A stretch of DNA of 64,000 nucleotides from a bacterium (GCA_021371935.1 JAJFVF010000008.1:26943-90942); one strand, 5' to 3'. Positions 9,222-18,622 are shown, numbered from the stretch's first letter. The notes: generated from the sequence alone by a model not told the origin. Numbers and translations: made by a program.

Positions 9222-9659
9222 CTAAAATGTAATGCGGTCCAGGGGGTATTTGTGCGAGTCCATGAGCATGAGTTCTTTGGGTTTGACGACGATCACGACA
9301 TATTCCGGGTCGGTTTTGCCGCCTGGGAAATATTCCTTGAGCATATCGCTCCAGAACCGGTCTCTGAGGTTCTGGTCGTCAGTGACAGTTGCGCGGCCTT
9401 TTATGAGTGCATAGCTCCAGCCTATTACATCGCCCTCTGTCTTGGTCCAGAACGCACAGACTTCCGGGTTCGCCTCGATCTGTTTGATTTTTAGCAGGCT
9501 CCGGCCTGTGATGAAGTAGACAGTGAAGTCATCATCGACTCCGGCGGTCCACATGGTGCGCGGGTGCGGAAATCCTTCATTGTCGATTGTCATGAAGACT
9601 GCATTAACAGCCGACTCAATCAATGCTCTGGCGCGTGATTTTATGTCCTGATCGTTCAT
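9222..9659 (-). CDS. Pyridoxamine 5'-phosphate oxidase-fold protein (general stress protein 26-like)
   Basis: A 145-residue split-barrel flavin- or pyridoxal-binding protein: FMTIDNEGFPHPRTMW, FTVYFITGRSLLKIKQIEANPEVCAFW, and VIGWSYALIKGRATV. The family binds FMN, F420 or haem and includes general stress proteins; the exact substrate cannot be told. AAGGAGA precedes the ATG at 9659. The gene is isolated, with a hairpin repeat on each side. Confidence 0.85.
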   Translation of the reverse strand: MNDQDIKSRARALIESAVNAVFMTIDNEGFPHPRTMWTAGVDDDFTVYFITGRSLLKIKQIEANPEVCAFWTKTEGDVIGWSYALIKGRATVTDDQNLRDRFWSDMLKEYFPGGKTDPEYVVIVVKPKELMLMDSHKYPLDRITF

Positions 9660-9732
9660 GATCCGTCTCCTTCAAGGGATGGGTGGGTCAATTTTTGATT
9701 CCCACAATTGCCCTTATTTATTCATGGAGATG

Positions 9733-9815
9733 GACTAGCGCGCATTATTCACGAGAAACGTGAATGATGCGCGGCCCGGACCCGAAATATGCTCGACGAG
9801 CATAATTCGGACTAG
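9733..9815 (-). repeat. Two-hairpin interspersed repeat (family A), copy 1, minus orientation
   Basis: On the minus strand: hairpin 1 (CCGAATTATGCTC-loop-GAGCATATTTCGG), a short GC-rich linker, then hairpin 2 (GCATCATTCACG-TTTCT-CGTGAATAATGC) ending in GCGCTAG. The outer CTAG overlaps the antiporter stop codon, so the element supplies the stop. Five other full copies are at 18629, 21317, 31641, 43137 and 60100. Confidence 0.8.
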
Positions 9816-11164
9816 TGTGTGCGCCTTCTTGCTCTTTTCGCCATGCTCCACTTAAGCGCGGGCGGTGTTATCATTGTGGTCAGGACCACCATTATCACGA
9901 CAGCCGAGTAGGTTGCGTGGTTGACCACGCGCATTCCGTCGAGGACCAGTTTGCTGCCGATGGCGGCAAATATCAGTCCGACCTCGCCCCGTGGGATCAT
10001 GCCGATCCCGACCGAGAGCCTATCAAGCCCTTTCTGCAAAACGCCAAGTCCGCAGATTTGCTTGCCGATGATCGCGGCAATTGTCAGGGTGCCGGCGAAG
10101 ATGAGCACTTCTGGATTTGCGAATGTGCGCAGGTCCACGTTGGCTCCCATTCTGACAAAGAATATCGGCACCAGAAACCCTGCGATTGGCTCGATTAGTT
10201 CATCAACAGAGTGCTCGCCGCGCTCCGTGAAGTCGCGCCAATGGATTTCGTCCATGATGAGTCCCGCGGCGAATGCTCCAACGATAGGCGCAAGGTCTAT
10301 CTGAGTGGCCAGGTATGCAAACCCGAAACATATGCCAAGTGCGGTCGCAAGCAACAGTCCTTCAGCCTTGAAGCGGGATGCTATGCTGAATACTCTTGGA
10401 GCAAGTTTGGCTCCGATAAAAAGTGCGCCGAAGAGGAAGAGCATTGCTTTCAGTACGATCAGCAGGATCGATATGCTGGACATTGTCGCTCCGGTTGCGG
10501 CAGCCTGGATGATCCCGCTCACGACCGCCAATATTACGAGTCCCTGCACATCATCAATGACTGCTGCTCCGAGGATTATGCGGGCTTCGGGTGTCTGTAT
10601 TCGTCCCAGGTCCATCAATACTCTGGCCGTGATCCCTACGCTGGTTGCGCACAGCGTGGCTCCGATAAAGATATGGGCGTACACGCTTTCCTGCGGCAGG
10701 AAGAATGCGGCCACGCCCCATCCAAGAAAGAACGGTGCGATCACTCCGAGTGTGGCGACCACCAGCGAGGATGCGCCCACTTTCATCATTTTATTGAGAT
10801 CGGATTCCAGGCCGACTTGAAAGAGGAGCAGCATCACTCCGATTTCCGAGAGTATTTCTACGCTTTTGTCGCTTTTTATGAATTCGACTCCATGGAAACC
10901 GACCAGATAGAGATTACCAACGATGATTCCGAAGATGAGTTCACCGAGGACAGCCGGCTGTCCGATGCGGATCATGACATCGCCGCCGATTTTCGCGGCG
11001 ACAAGGATTACAATCAGTGCAAGGAGCACTCGGGGCAATTCAAGGCTTGCATCATCTCCATGTGCGCTCGACGCATGAGCGATGCAGCTTGCCAGACAAA
11101 ATACTACAACAGCAATAACAAACAGGCGGACGAGTGTGCCGCGGCCGGTTCCAAAGTTAAGCAT
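9812..11164 (-). CDS. Cation:proton antiporter (CPA2/Kef-type)
   Basis: A 450-residue membrane exchanger with about 12-13 hydrophobic segments, preceded by an extra N-terminal hydrophobic segment (residues 10-30) that may be a signal peptide. Hallmarks are QPAVLGELIFGIIVGN, LLFQVGLESDLNKM, TSVGITARVLMDLG, the IDDVQGL pair of acidic residues in the transport core, GAFAAGLIMDE and MIPRGEVGLIFAAIG. It exchanges Na+ or K+ for protons across the inner membrane; the ion cannot be told. There is no C-terminal TrkA-N domain. GGAGAGGT precedes the ATG. Confidence 0.92.
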   Translation of the reverse strand: MLNFGTGRGTLVRLFVIAVVVFCLASCIAHASSAHGDDASLELPRVLLALIVILVAAKIGGDVMIRIGQPAVLGELIFGIIVGNLYLVGFHGVEFIKSDKSVEILSEIGVMLLLFQVGLESDLNKMMKVGASSLVVATLGVIAPFFLGWGVAAFFLPQESVYAHIFIGATLCATSVGITARVLMDLGRIQTPEARIILGAAVIDDVQGLVILAVVSGIIQAAATGATMSSISILLIVLKAMLFLFGALFIGAKLAPRVFSIASRFKAEGLLLATALGICFGFAYLATQIDLAPIVGAFAAGLIMDEIHWRDFTERGEHSVDELIEPIAGFLVPIFFVRMGANVDLRTFANPEVLIFAGTLTIAAIIGKQICGLGVLQKGLDRLSVGIGMIPRGEVGLIFAAIGSKLVLDGMRVVNHATYSAVVIMVVLTTMITPPALKWSMAKRARRRTH

Positions 11165-11448
11165 ATCTACCTCTCCAAATTCGATGACCCGTAAAACTGT
11201 CTTTGTATATCGGGCATCGTCGCCTTATGTGCCGGGCACCTTTATCAGAATAGAGTTTCAAACTGGTTGATTTCTCCATATCCTGCCAATAATGTATTAA
11301 ATGCACATAATACTTTGTCCTTCGCGCTGATGATCGGAATTCTTTTTTCGTGAGCTGCAAAAAATATTGCATTACCCTCTACCGAAGTAGGATTGTTCCC
11401 GATATAATGGGTTGTATAGGAGTATGAATTTGCATGGAGGCATCATAT

Positions 11449-12399
11449 ATGCCAATGAGGCTGGGCAGAGATGTTGTCGAGCGGTGGTATAAGAATCCCA
11501 TCATTACGCTCGAACATGTCCCATTCGCTTGTAATACGGTATTCAATGCCGCTGCTACCAAGTTTGGTGACGAATATATATTGCTTTTGAGAATCGAGGA
11601 CCTTGCGGGCCGCAGTGTATTTGCGCTGGCGAGGAGTGAGGACGGATATCATTTCAGTGTGGACCCTCATCCCGCACTGGAGCCGTCCAAGGTAGAGCCT
11701 TTCCGTTCATATGAGCGGCGAGGTATCGAAGATCCCCGTATCACATATCTGGAGGGCGAGTATTACATTATGTATACCGCCTATTCCCGTTATGGCGCGC
11801 GCCTTGCATTGTGCAAGACAAACGATTTCAAAAATTATGAAAGGCTCGGGTTGATCTCTGAGCCGGAGAATAAGGACGGCTGCCTGTTCCCGCGAAAGAT
11901 CAAGGGTCGATATGTACGGCTCGACAGGCCATATGGCGGCGGCATCGGCAATATATGGCTCTCATATTCTGACGATCTATTGCATTGGGGCGATTCCGAG
12001 GTCGTAATGACCACAAGAGGCGGTTTCTGGGATTCCGATCGGATCGGTGCGTGTGCTCCTCCCATTGAGACGGATCATGGCTGGCTTGAGATATATCATG
12101 GCGTAAAGAACACCAGCGCAGGTCCCATATACAGAATGGGTGCAGCATTACTCGATCTTGAAAATCCTGCCAAAGTTCTCTGCCGCAGTGCGGTTCCCAT
12201 TCTCACTCCGCGGGAGTATTACGAGCGCGTAGGCGATGTTGGAAATGTGGTGTTTTCATGCGGTGCAATCCTCGAGGATGGCGGCAAATTGAAGATATAC
12301 TATGGTGCCGCCGACACGTGCATCTGCCTTGGCTTTGCCGATGTGAACATGCTCATAGACAGGTGCCGCACGGATACGGACGGTGAGGATTTGGAATAA
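11449..12399 (+). CDS. GH130-family glycoside phosphorylase/hydrolase
   Basis: A 316-residue five-bladed beta-propeller enzyme. The family mostly phosphorolyses beta-1,4- or beta-1,2-mannosides, releasing mannose-1-phosphate. Visible family features are ALARSEDGYHF, the GIEDPRIT motif with the catalytic Asp, YTAYSRYGARLAL, KDGCLFPRK, and WLEIYHGVK. The ATG at 11449 was chosen because GGAGG lies eight bases before it; an in-frame ATG at 11434 precedes that site and is unlikely. It has its own terminator. The linkage and substrate cannot be read from sequence. Confidence 0.88.
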   Translation: MPMRLGRDVVERWYKNPIITLEHVPFACNTVFNAAATKFGDEYILLLRIEDLAGRSVFALARSEDGYHFSVDPHPALEPSKVEPFRSYERRGIEDPRITYLEGEYYIMYTAYSRYGARLALCKTNDFKNYERLGLISEPENKDGCLFPRKIKGRYVRLDRPYGGGIGNIWLSYSDDLLHWGDSEVVMTTRGGFWDSDRIGACAPPIETDHGWLEIYHGVKNTSAGPIYRMGAALLDLENPAKVLCRSAVPILTPREYYERVGDVGNVVFSCGAILEDGGKLKIYYGAADTCICLGFADVNMLIDRCRTDTDGEDLE

Positions 12400-12426
12400 T
12401 TCCAAATTGCCGGATTGAGGTATACT

Positions 12427-12463
12427 ATGCAGGCTGCTGATTTTAATGCGGCCTGCATTTTTA
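12427..12463 (+). terminator. Rho-independent terminator after the GH130 gene
   Basis: An 11-bp stem (ATGCAGGCTGC / GCGGCCTGCAT, one G-U) with a 10-base loop is followed by TTTTTATT, 28 bases after the stop codon. Confidence 0.85.
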
Positions 12464-12493
12464 TTGACATGCACGCCGCACCGATGGTATACT
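12464..12493 (+). promoter_or_regulatory. Sigma-70-type promoter for the tRNA-Arg pair
   Basis: A perfect -35 TTGACA (12464-12469) and -10 TATACT (12488-12493) are separated by 18 bases, 46 bases before the first tRNA and directly after a terminator. Confidence 0.8.
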
Positions 12494-12539
12494 TTTGTGG
12501 TCGGCGAGGCATAATGCTTCGGCAGACAATCTGTGTCGT

Positions 12540-12615
12540 GCGCTCGTAGCTCAGGGGATAGAGCGAATGGTTGCGGACCATTAGGTCGGGGGTTCGAATC
12601 CCTTCGAGCGCACCA
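12540..12615 (+). tRNA. tRNA-Arg (anticodon GCG)
   Basis: A complete 76-base cloverleaf: acceptor GCGCTCG/CGAGCGC, anticodon stem AATGG/CCATT with loop TTGCGGA, T loop TTCGAAT, and encoded CCA. A20 in the D loop is a known arginine identity base. The anticodon GCG reads CGC and CGU. Most bacteria use ACG (modified to ICG) for this box, so G34 is unusual. Confidence 0.93.
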
Positions 12616-12619
12616 TAAT

Positions 12620-12695
12620 GGCCGATTAGCTCAATGGATAGAGCGCCGCCGTCCTAAGGCGGGCGTTGGGGGTTCGATTCCCTCATCGGCCACCA
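12620..12695 (+). tRNA. tRNA-Arg (anticodon CCT)
   Basis: A complete cloverleaf: acceptor GGCCGAT/ATCGGCC, anticodon stem CCGCC/GGCGG with loop GTCCTAA, T arm GGGGG-TTCGATT-CCCTC, and encoded CCA. Anticodon CCT reads AGG. It starts four bases after the previous tRNA and shares its promoter. Confidence 0.94.
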
Positions 12696-12793
12696 TCCCT
12701 AGTAGGGGTCGTCTACATATTTGATCGAAAGCTGAGTTTTGTTATTGATGATAATTTGTCATCATCGGCAATATAGTCAGTTACGAAGATTTT

Positions 12794-12851
12794 ATCGGAA
12801 GTGCGGCTAGCGCCCGGCTGGGCAGTGTCCGGCTTCCGATTTTGAGCTTTT
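12794..12851 (+). other. Long structured hairpin between tRNA genes, possible terminator
   Basis: ATCGGAAG (12794-12801) pairs with CTTCCGAT (12833-12840). GC-rich inner sequence can pair further, and TTTGAGCTTTT follows. It lies 98 bases after the tRNA-Arg pair and 20 bases before tRNA-Ser, so it may end the first tRNA transcript. The weak T-tract makes this uncertain. Confidence 0.4.
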
Positions 12852-12860
12852 AGCTATTGC

Positions 12861-12948
<88 letters not shown>

Positions 12949-12956
12949 AAGTTTGG

Positions 12957-13222
12957 CCGTGCTAGACGGGGAGCCAGCGGTGCCCTGTAGCCCGTAATCC
13001 GCTATAACGGGGTTGAATTCCTGCCCGCGGTCTGATCCGTTTGAGTTGCACCTTGGTAAGTGGTGTTGATAGTCGGGCCCTACGCAATGTCCGGCGTGTG
13101 AACCCCGTCAGGTCCGGGAGGAAGCAGCGGTAAACACGTTCGCGCATGTGCCGTATGGTGATCCGGCTGGAGCCAACTGCCCGGGCAGCGCTTGGACGGT
13201 CTTATCAGAGGCAGGTGCACGG
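12957..13222 (+). ncRNA. ffs: Signal recognition particle RNA, large (Alu-containing) type
   Basis: About 266 bases, closely resembling Bacillus scRNA. The ends CCGTGC and GCACGG pair. The Alu domain has GTGCTAGACGGGGAG and GGTGCCCTGTA near the 5' end, with AAGTGGTGTTGA further on. The SRP54-binding domain IV carries CCGTCAGGTCCGG and GGAAGCAGCGG. It scaffolds Ffh for co-translational membrane targeting. The Alu-bearing long form is typical of Firmicutes and some other lineages, not of Proteobacteria. It sits between tRNA-Ser and dnaX. Confidence 0.95.
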
Positions 13223-13310
13223 TCGCTAAAATTCTGTTATGAGTTTGTGAGTTGTGGGTTGTGTATGTATGGTATCCCGACTCAAAACTCACAACTCAAA
13301 ACCATAACCG

Positions 13311-15017
13311 ATGACTTACATTTCCCTCTATCGTAAATACAGGTCTCAGACGTTCGATGATGTAATCGGCCAGGATCATGTCGTGCGGACGATCAGGAAC
13401 GCCATCAAGGCGGGCCGGATAGGGCAGGGGTATTTGTTTTGCGGTTCCAGGGGGACAGGCAAGACGACTGTTGCTCGGCTGATCGCCAAAGCCTTGAATT
13501 GCCAGGCATCAGACGGTCCCACACCCGATCCATGCAACAAGTGCGATGCGTGCCTTGCGATCATGGAGGGCAGCGCGGTCGATGTGATCGAGATGGACGC
13601 CGCGTCGAACAGGGGAGTGGACGATGTCGATGCCCTGCGCGACGGCGTGAAATATGCCCCTATGCAATTCCGCTATAAGGTGTATATCATAGACGAAGCC
13701 CACCAGCTTTCGGCGACTGCAAAGGACGCATTTTTGAAGACTCTGGAGGAGCCTCCTCCGCATGCAGTTTTTATTCTGGCGACCACAGAGGCTCAGAAGA
13801 TTCCCATCACCATACGATCCCGCTGCCAGCAGTTCGATTTCAGGCGAGGTACGGCTGATGAGATCGGCGGCAGATTGAAGTATGTAGCCGAGGGTGAGGG
13901 TGCAACTATTGATGCAGATGCGCTCGACCTCATCGCCCGCGCCGCAAACGGTTCATATCGCGACTCTCTGAGTCTGCTCGAACAGGTTATGGCCTATACT
14001 GAGGATGCCATAACCGCCAAGGACATATATACGGTCTTGGGTTCGGTCGAGGAGGATGTACTGCTTGAGATGGGCGAGGTCCTGGCGTCGACCGACACTG
14101 CAGCAGCATTCGACATATCAGACAGACTTCTGCGCCAGGGCAAGGACGTCCGCGAACTCTTGAAAGACGCCGCGAGCCATTTTCGAGATGTTTTGGCGCT
14201 CAAGGTGGGAGCCGATACGCGCCACAAGGATAACAAACGCTGGCGTGACCAGGCCGACAGCTTCACTCAGGACCGCCTTGTGCGGATAATTGACGTTTTC
14301 AGCGCAGCCGAAAAGGACCTCAAGTGGAACGAACAGCATCGCCTGGGTCTGGAGATGGCGCTGCTCAAGGCTATGATAAAGCCGAAGGAGGCTCCCGTCG
14401 TATCACAGCCCGTCATTCCGGTCAGCCGACCGGAACCCCAGCCTGTCATGGCCGACACATCCGAGCCTGAGCCGGCCAAACAGTCCAAACCGCCTAAACC
14501 TGCTGCCGCTGAGAAACCTTCGGGTCACAAAGCGCCGAAACCAGCCGCTGAGCCTGTAGCGAGCGCTGCTGCTCAGGAGACAGCCGATGAGTCCGGCAAC
14601 GGCGGTGTGAGCGTGAGTCTGGGCGAGGTCCAGCGTGACTGGAGCAAGGTACTCAAGCACATTCAGAAGATTTTGAAGCAGCCCAATATTTCGGCTCTCG
14701 CGCAGCAGGGGCATCCGGTGGCTCTGGAAGGCCATGTGCTCACTCTCGGCTTCACCAAAAAATGGGAGTTTCATCGCGAGCGCGTAGACAAAGGCTCCGA
14801 GTGGGTAGAGAGAGGCTTATGGGATATTCTCGGTGCAAAACTCAAAGTCAGAACGGTCAGCATCGAGGATGAGCCTGACAACCATGGCGGGTATGGCGCC
14901 GATACTCATGCCGACGAACCTAGTGAGCCGACTCAGCACCCGCTCATAAACGACGTACTCACGATCTTCGACGGCACCCCCGTAGAGATCGACAACGACC
15001 CTTGGGAGGAAAAATAA
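13311..15017 (+). CDS. dnaX: DNA polymerase III subunit gamma/tau (clamp loader ATPase)
   Basis: A 568-residue AAA+ clamp-loader subunit that loads the beta clamp and organises the replisome. It starts YISLYRKYRSQTFDDVIGQ and has Walker A GSRGTGKT (residues 45-52), the zinc-binding CNKCDAC region, Walker B VYIIDEAHQLS, and the SRC motif IRSRCQQFDFRR. A Pro/Ala/Lys-rich linker (about residues 365-430) leads to a tau-type C-terminal domain. No slippery A-run for gamma/tau frameshifting is obvious in the linker. The stop overlaps ebfC by one base. There is no clear Shine-Dalgarno sequence. Confidence 0.95.
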   Translation: MTYISLYRKYRSQTFDDVIGQDHVVRTIRNAIKAGRIGQGYLFCGSRGTGKTTVARLIAKALNCQASDGPTPDPCNKCDACLAIMEGSAVDVIEMDAASNRGVDDVDALRDGVKYAPMQFRYKVYIIDEAHQLSATAKDAFLKTLEEPPPHAVFILATTEAQKIPITIRSRCQQFDFRRGTADEIGGRLKYVAEGEGATIDADALDLIARAANGSYRDSLSLLEQVMAYTEDAITAKDIYTVLGSVEEDVLLEMGEVLASTDTAAAFDISDRLLRQGKDVRELLKDAASHFRDVLALKVGADTRHKDNKRWRDQADSFTQDRLVRIIDVFSAAEKDLKWNEQHRLGLEMALLKAMIKPKEAPVVSQPVIPVSRPEPQPVMADTSEPEPAKQSKPPKPAAAEKPSGHKAPKPAAEPVASAAAQETADESGNGGVSVSLGEVQRDWSKVLKHIQKILKQPNISALAQQGHPVALEGHVLTLGFTKKWEFHRERVDKGSEWVERGLWDILGAKLKVRTVSIEDEPDNHGGYGADTHADEPSEPTQHPLINDVLTIFDGTPVEIDNDPWEEK

Positions 15018-15358
15018 TGGCAAAAGGATTTGGAGGTCTGCCTAACATACCCGGTATGGGCAATATGATGAAGCAGGTCCAAAAGATGGCCGAGGAGACT
15101 GCCCGCATCGAAGAAGAACTCGGCAATGAGCGCATCGAGGCCAGTTCCGGCGGCGGCATGGTCACAGCCGTGGCGAACGGCAAACAGGAGATTCTTGAGA
15201 TCAAGATCGACCCGCAGGTTGTCGACCCTGAGGATGTAGAAATGCTTCAGGATTTGGTTGTCAGCGCCGTCCGCGAGGCTCTGGAAAAGAGTGTTGAGAT
15301 GAAGCAGTCGCGTTTGGAAGCTCTGACTGGCGGCCTGAACATACCAGGACTCTTCTGA
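15017..15358 (+). CDS. ebfC: Nucleoid-associated protein EbfC/YbaB
   Basis: A 113-residue YbaB-family protein forming a tweezer-like dimer that binds DNA. It has the typical Gly/Met-rich N-terminus (MAKGFGGLPNIPGMGNMMKQVQKM), the central SSGGGMVTAVANGKQEILEIKIDP strand pair, and a helical C-terminus. The ATG overlaps the dnaX stop (TAATG), with GGGAGGA ahead of it. recR, which often follows, is absent here; a repeat-filled gap follows instead. Confidence 0.93.
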   Translation: MAKGFGGLPNIPGMGNMMKQVQKMAEETARIEEELGNERIEASSGGGMVTAVANGKQEILEIKIDPQVVDPEDVEMLQDLVVSAVREALEKSVEMKQSRLEALTGGLNIPGLF

Positions 15359-15850
15359 TTTAGTATTGAGTATATTGCATTGATTATTTGCCCATGTGTG
15401 CGGGTTTCGTATCAAAAAAGCGGAAAAGCGTCTTAATTCCAGTCATTCCGAGCGAAAGCGAGGAATCTGCTGTGAACCATTCTTTGATATTTGGCGACCG
15501 TGACAGGTGTCGTGTGATGATGCCCGAAGTGAGTGTCGGCCTCATTCCCTCTCCTGGGGGAGAGGGCTAGGGTGAGGGCGCCATCCAATTTAGTATTGAG
15601 TATATTGTATTGATTATTTGAGTGGCGTCTCAATTCCAGTCATTCCGAACGAACGTGAGGAATCTGCTTTGCACAAAAGTAAAAAAAAGCGGTGCAAGGG
15701 TTGGAGAATGATTCTAGGTGTTCAACCATGTCATTCCCGACCTGATCGGGAATCCAGGAAACTGCACTATATAATATAGCTTAGGTGTTTGGGTTTCCGC
15801 TTTCGCGGAAATGACGAAAGCTGATCGTCCGGGGTATTCCTGCCCCGGAC
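15357..15850. repeat. Repeat-dense intergenic region
   Basis: No gene is seen in 15359-15929. It holds: two copies of the AT-rich TTTAGTATTGAGTATATTG repeat (family B; 15357-15390, 15590-15620); two CATTCCGA..GAGGAATCTGC elements (15444-15475, 15639-15668); a CCCTCTCCTGGGGGAGAGGG element (15548-15580); an ATTCCC/GGGAAT palindrome (15731-15760); a TTTCCGCTTTCGCGGAAA palindrome; and small GGGG-TATTCCT-GCCCC and GGGC-ATTCTT-GCCC hairpins. The 15548-15668 stretch recurs almost intact at 25670-25795. Confidence 0.75.
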
Positions 15851-15929
15851 GTGGCTTATAATGGGCATTCTTGCCCTGAATATTTTACGATCTATGTTCG
15901 GGTCCAGATGCCGATCCCTCTGATTAAAA

Positions 15930-16523
15930 CTAATGTCTTCTCCGCGAAATAATAGGTATCAGCGAAGTCAACCCCACAAATATCGCTATCATAGACGACG
16001 GCTCAGGGACAGAAATCAATGTAGTTTTGTACCATCCTGTCACTTCAGTTGTGGCATCGGCCTGATAACCTATATGCATACCTGAGAGCACATTGTTGTT
16101 ATCTATGTTGAGTGTTTCGTATGCGAGTGTCTTGCTGCCACCTTGTCGAATCCTGGTTTGATCAGTGCCGTGCCACCCTGCAATTGCGCCGGGAGTGCTC
16201 TTATACTCCCATGTCCAGTTGTTGATACCGACGGCGTTGGTAGCTTCGATAGGTGCATCCTGGTCCTGGCTGACAAGGAAATATGCCTGTATCCAGTTTA
16301 CTGTATAAGTGCAGCCGGAGAGCGTGATAGTGGGGTGAGAATCCATTGACAATGAATATGTCAGCTGGTCTGTTGTCGGTAATTGTGTGAGGAATATGCC
16401 GGTGACGTCGGCGGGGTCAAAACTGGACCATGACGGCGGGTCAGCACTTGCAGATATTCCAAGTGCTCCCATCAGAGCAATTACTGCCAAAATGGCGTAC
16501 AGCCGATAACACTCGCTGCGCAT
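15930..16523 (-). CDS. PEP-CTERM sorting domain protein
   Basis: A 197-residue secreted protein. An N-terminal signal peptide (residues 6-27, ending ISASA) precedes a beta-rich middle of unknown function. The C-terminus has the exosortase signal VPEPSSM, a hydrophobic stretch and the basic tail SRRRH. AAGGAG lies before the ATG at 16523. It is the second exosortase substrate in the window. It is separated from the upstream protease gene by a 209-base gap, so co-transcription is uncertain. Confidence 0.88.
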   Translation of the reverse strand: MRSECYRLYAILAVIALMGALGISASADPPSWSSFDPADVTGIFLTQLPTTDQLTYSLSMDSHPTITLSGCTYTVNWIQAYFLVSQDQDAPIEATNAVGINNWTWEYKSTPGAIAGWHGTDQTRIRQGGSKTLAYETLNIDNNNVLSGMHIGYQADATTEVTGWYKTTLISVPEPSSMIAIFVGLTSLIPIISRRRH

Positions 16524-16732
16524 CTTTTTTCTCCTTCCGTCTCGCTCATACCTTACAGATTAAGTCTCTGGGTATGCAGCGGACAATGTAATCAGAATGC
16601 TAGCGCAAAACAATTGTTGAACTTACTAATTGCAGTATATCTCAATATATTGGCTAAGTCAATTAGAACTTTAATATTAATATTTAAGTTGTGTGACGCC
16701 GTGAATACTTTGTAGGCGTTTCAACCCCGGCG

Positions 16733-18622
16733 TCATTGCATCGATTGAATGTCGTCCTGCTTTCTTACCCTTATAACAGGCACATATATCTCAAGGCCTT
16801 CGGGCTGCTCCACACTCGATATACCTGTAATTCTGACATAGTCATCCTTTGCCGGCTTCGTTAGGCTTCCGCAAATCACCTTGACCCCAGTGAATCCCGA
16901 TCCATCTTCGAGGTTCGATCCGTCATCAACGTAGAAATAAGTCCAGCCTGTTGCTGTCACCTTGCCGCAGATGGTTATAAGCAGCGACACATTATTTAAT
17001 CCAAAACCGTTGTCTACCCCGGGTTTAAGACCCAATGTGCCTCCACCGACAGCCTTCGTCTGCATCAAGAATGGTTTGAGTGGAGTCTGAGTGCCGCTCT
17101 CAGACAGCGAGGCTCCCTGAATCACTCTTTCACCGTTCTGGGTCATGAGTGTTCCGATCACCTGCACAATATCTCCTTCGGAATATCCTGACGGGACGGT
17201 AGTGAATGGAAGCATAATCGCGCTGGTGCGGTCGTTCTGTTCGATATACATTCTGTCCGATAGCTGGTCGCTGCCGCTGGTAATGACAGCATCTTCCACT
17301 TTCACCAACGTTCCGCTTGATTTGGTAGACAGATCACTGATCTTACTCGATGCCAGAGGCGGGTCTACCAGCGCGTGATAGGCGTTAACCAGCCCCCAGC
17401 CGGTATATTGGTCCCATCCTGTCGTGCCGATATCACGGCAGCTCAGTTTGATCTGTTCGACCACCTCGCCGTTGCTCCAGCTTGGGTGCAGGCTCCATAT
17501 GAGCGAAGCGATGCCGGCTACGAAAGGAGCGGCGGCTGATGTGCCTGACGCTATGTTATATGTGCTGCCGCCTTCATCCCACCATGTGCTCATTATTTCA
17601 TTGCCCGGCGCCATAACATCGAGGTATTCTCCATAATTGCTTCCGCCTGCGCCCCAGTCGTTTTCGGTGCAGCGTTGTCTGTTTTCATTGGATGCGCCGA
17701 CTGCAATCACCTGATCATACGACGCGGGATAAAACGACGTGCTCAGTCCATCATTGCCGCTTGCAGCGACGAGCACACAGCCTTTGTTATATGCATACTC
17801 TATGGCAGCCTGTTCAGCGGGAACATCATCATATCCGCCCATGCTCATGCTAATAATCTTTGCGCCATTATCGGCTGCCCAGATTATCCCCTCGGCGGCA
17901 TCGGACTCCAGGCCATATCCGTCTGCATCCATTACTTTGATCGGCATAATCCTGGCTCCCCAGCTCACCCCTGCCACGCCGATAGTATTATTGGTCTGCG
18001 CCGCGGCGATACCTGCGGTAAACGTGCCGTGGCCGTTATCGTCATTTGCATTAGTGGGGTCGGAAGCGCCCGTAACGAAGTTGCGTCCGGTCACAATCTT
18101 GCCGGCCAGGTCTTCATGATTGGTATACACCCCTGTGTCCACAATTGCGATAATCACATCAGAACTGCCGGTGGTGATGTCCCAGGCGTCGGGAGCCTGG
18201 ATTCCAGCGTTGGGGTATATGTCCGAATAGAGACCCCACTGCCAGTACCAGTATAACCATGGGTCGAGGTAGTATTCATCATTTGGCTCCGTGCAGATGT
18301 GAATAATGTGGTTCGGACCGACATACTCGATTGCCGGATCTTTTTTGTACTTCGCGATTGCATCTTCCACGGAAATACCTTTTGGGAGCTTGATCCTTTT
18401 GGATCGTATCTGGCTGATTTCCCGTTTCACTTTTGCGCTCGCTACAGTGCCCACCGATGCTGTGCTGGCGTTCACGCCTGCTTTATATCGGATTATAAGT
18501 TCGCCTTCTTTGTAATCTGCGATGGCAGCGGTGACGCATGAAAAGAATACAGCCGACAGACAAAACGTCAGCGCGAAGAACCATACTTTCCACCGAAAAT
18601 CATTGTGACTATCCATTGACAT
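16733..18622 (-). CDS. Secreted subtilisin-like serine protease (S8 family) with C-terminal OB-like domain
   Basis: A 629-residue secreted peptidase. A signal peptide (residues 11-33) is followed by an inhibitor-like propeptide (YKEGELIIRYKAGV, then EDAIAKYKKDP). The catalytic domain has Asp in IVDTGVYTNH, His in GHGTFTAGIAA, the oxyanion Asn in AASGNDG, and Ser in GTSAAAPFVAGI. The C-terminal 190 residues (from about 430) form a different domain with GDIVQVIGTLMTQNGERVI, the same type as in the secreted protein at 60354-62012. The ribosome-binding site AGAGGT lies at the edge of repeat copy 2. Confidence 0.93.
   Translation of the reverse strand: MSMDSHNDFRWKVWFFALTFCLSAVFFSCVTAAIADYKEGELIIRYKAGVNASTASVGTVASAKVKREISQIRSKRIKLPKGISVEDAIAKYKKDPAIEYVGPNHIIHICTEPNDEYYLDPWLYWYWQWGLYSDIYPNAGIQAPDAWDITTGSSDVIIAIVDTGVYTNHEDLAGKIVTGRNFVTGASDPTNANDDNGHGTFTAGIAAAQTNNTIGVAGVSWGARIMPIKVMDADGYGLESDAAEGIIWAADNGAKIISMSMGGYDDVPAEQAAIEYAYNKGCVLVAASGNDGLSTSFYPASYDQVIAVGASNENRQRCTENDWGAGGSNYGEYLDVMAPGNEIMSTWWDEGGSTYNIASGTSAAAPFVAGIASLIWSLHPSWSNGEVVEQIKLSCRDIGTTGWDQYTGWGLVNAYHALVDPPLASSKISDLSTKSSGTLVKVEDAVITSGSDQLSDRMYIEQNDRTSAIMLPFTTVPSGYSEGDIVQVIGTLMTQNGERVIQGASLSESGTQTPLKPFLMQTKAVGGGTLGLKPGVDNGFGLNNVSLLITICGKVTATGWTYFYVDDGSNLEDGSGFTGVKVICGSLTKPAKDDYVRITGISSVEQPEGLEIYVPVIRVRKQDDIQSMQ

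Noticed and set aside
10211..11194. Long plus-strand frame of 327 codons opposite the antiporter
   Set aside because: It is the shadow of a conserved membrane protein on the other strand, with Cys/His/Asp-rich composition and no family match.
15357..15850. Possible CRISPR array in the repeat-rich gap after ebfC
   Set aside because: The repeats are of different kinds, not regularly spaced, and recur singly elsewhere in the window; no cas gene is present.
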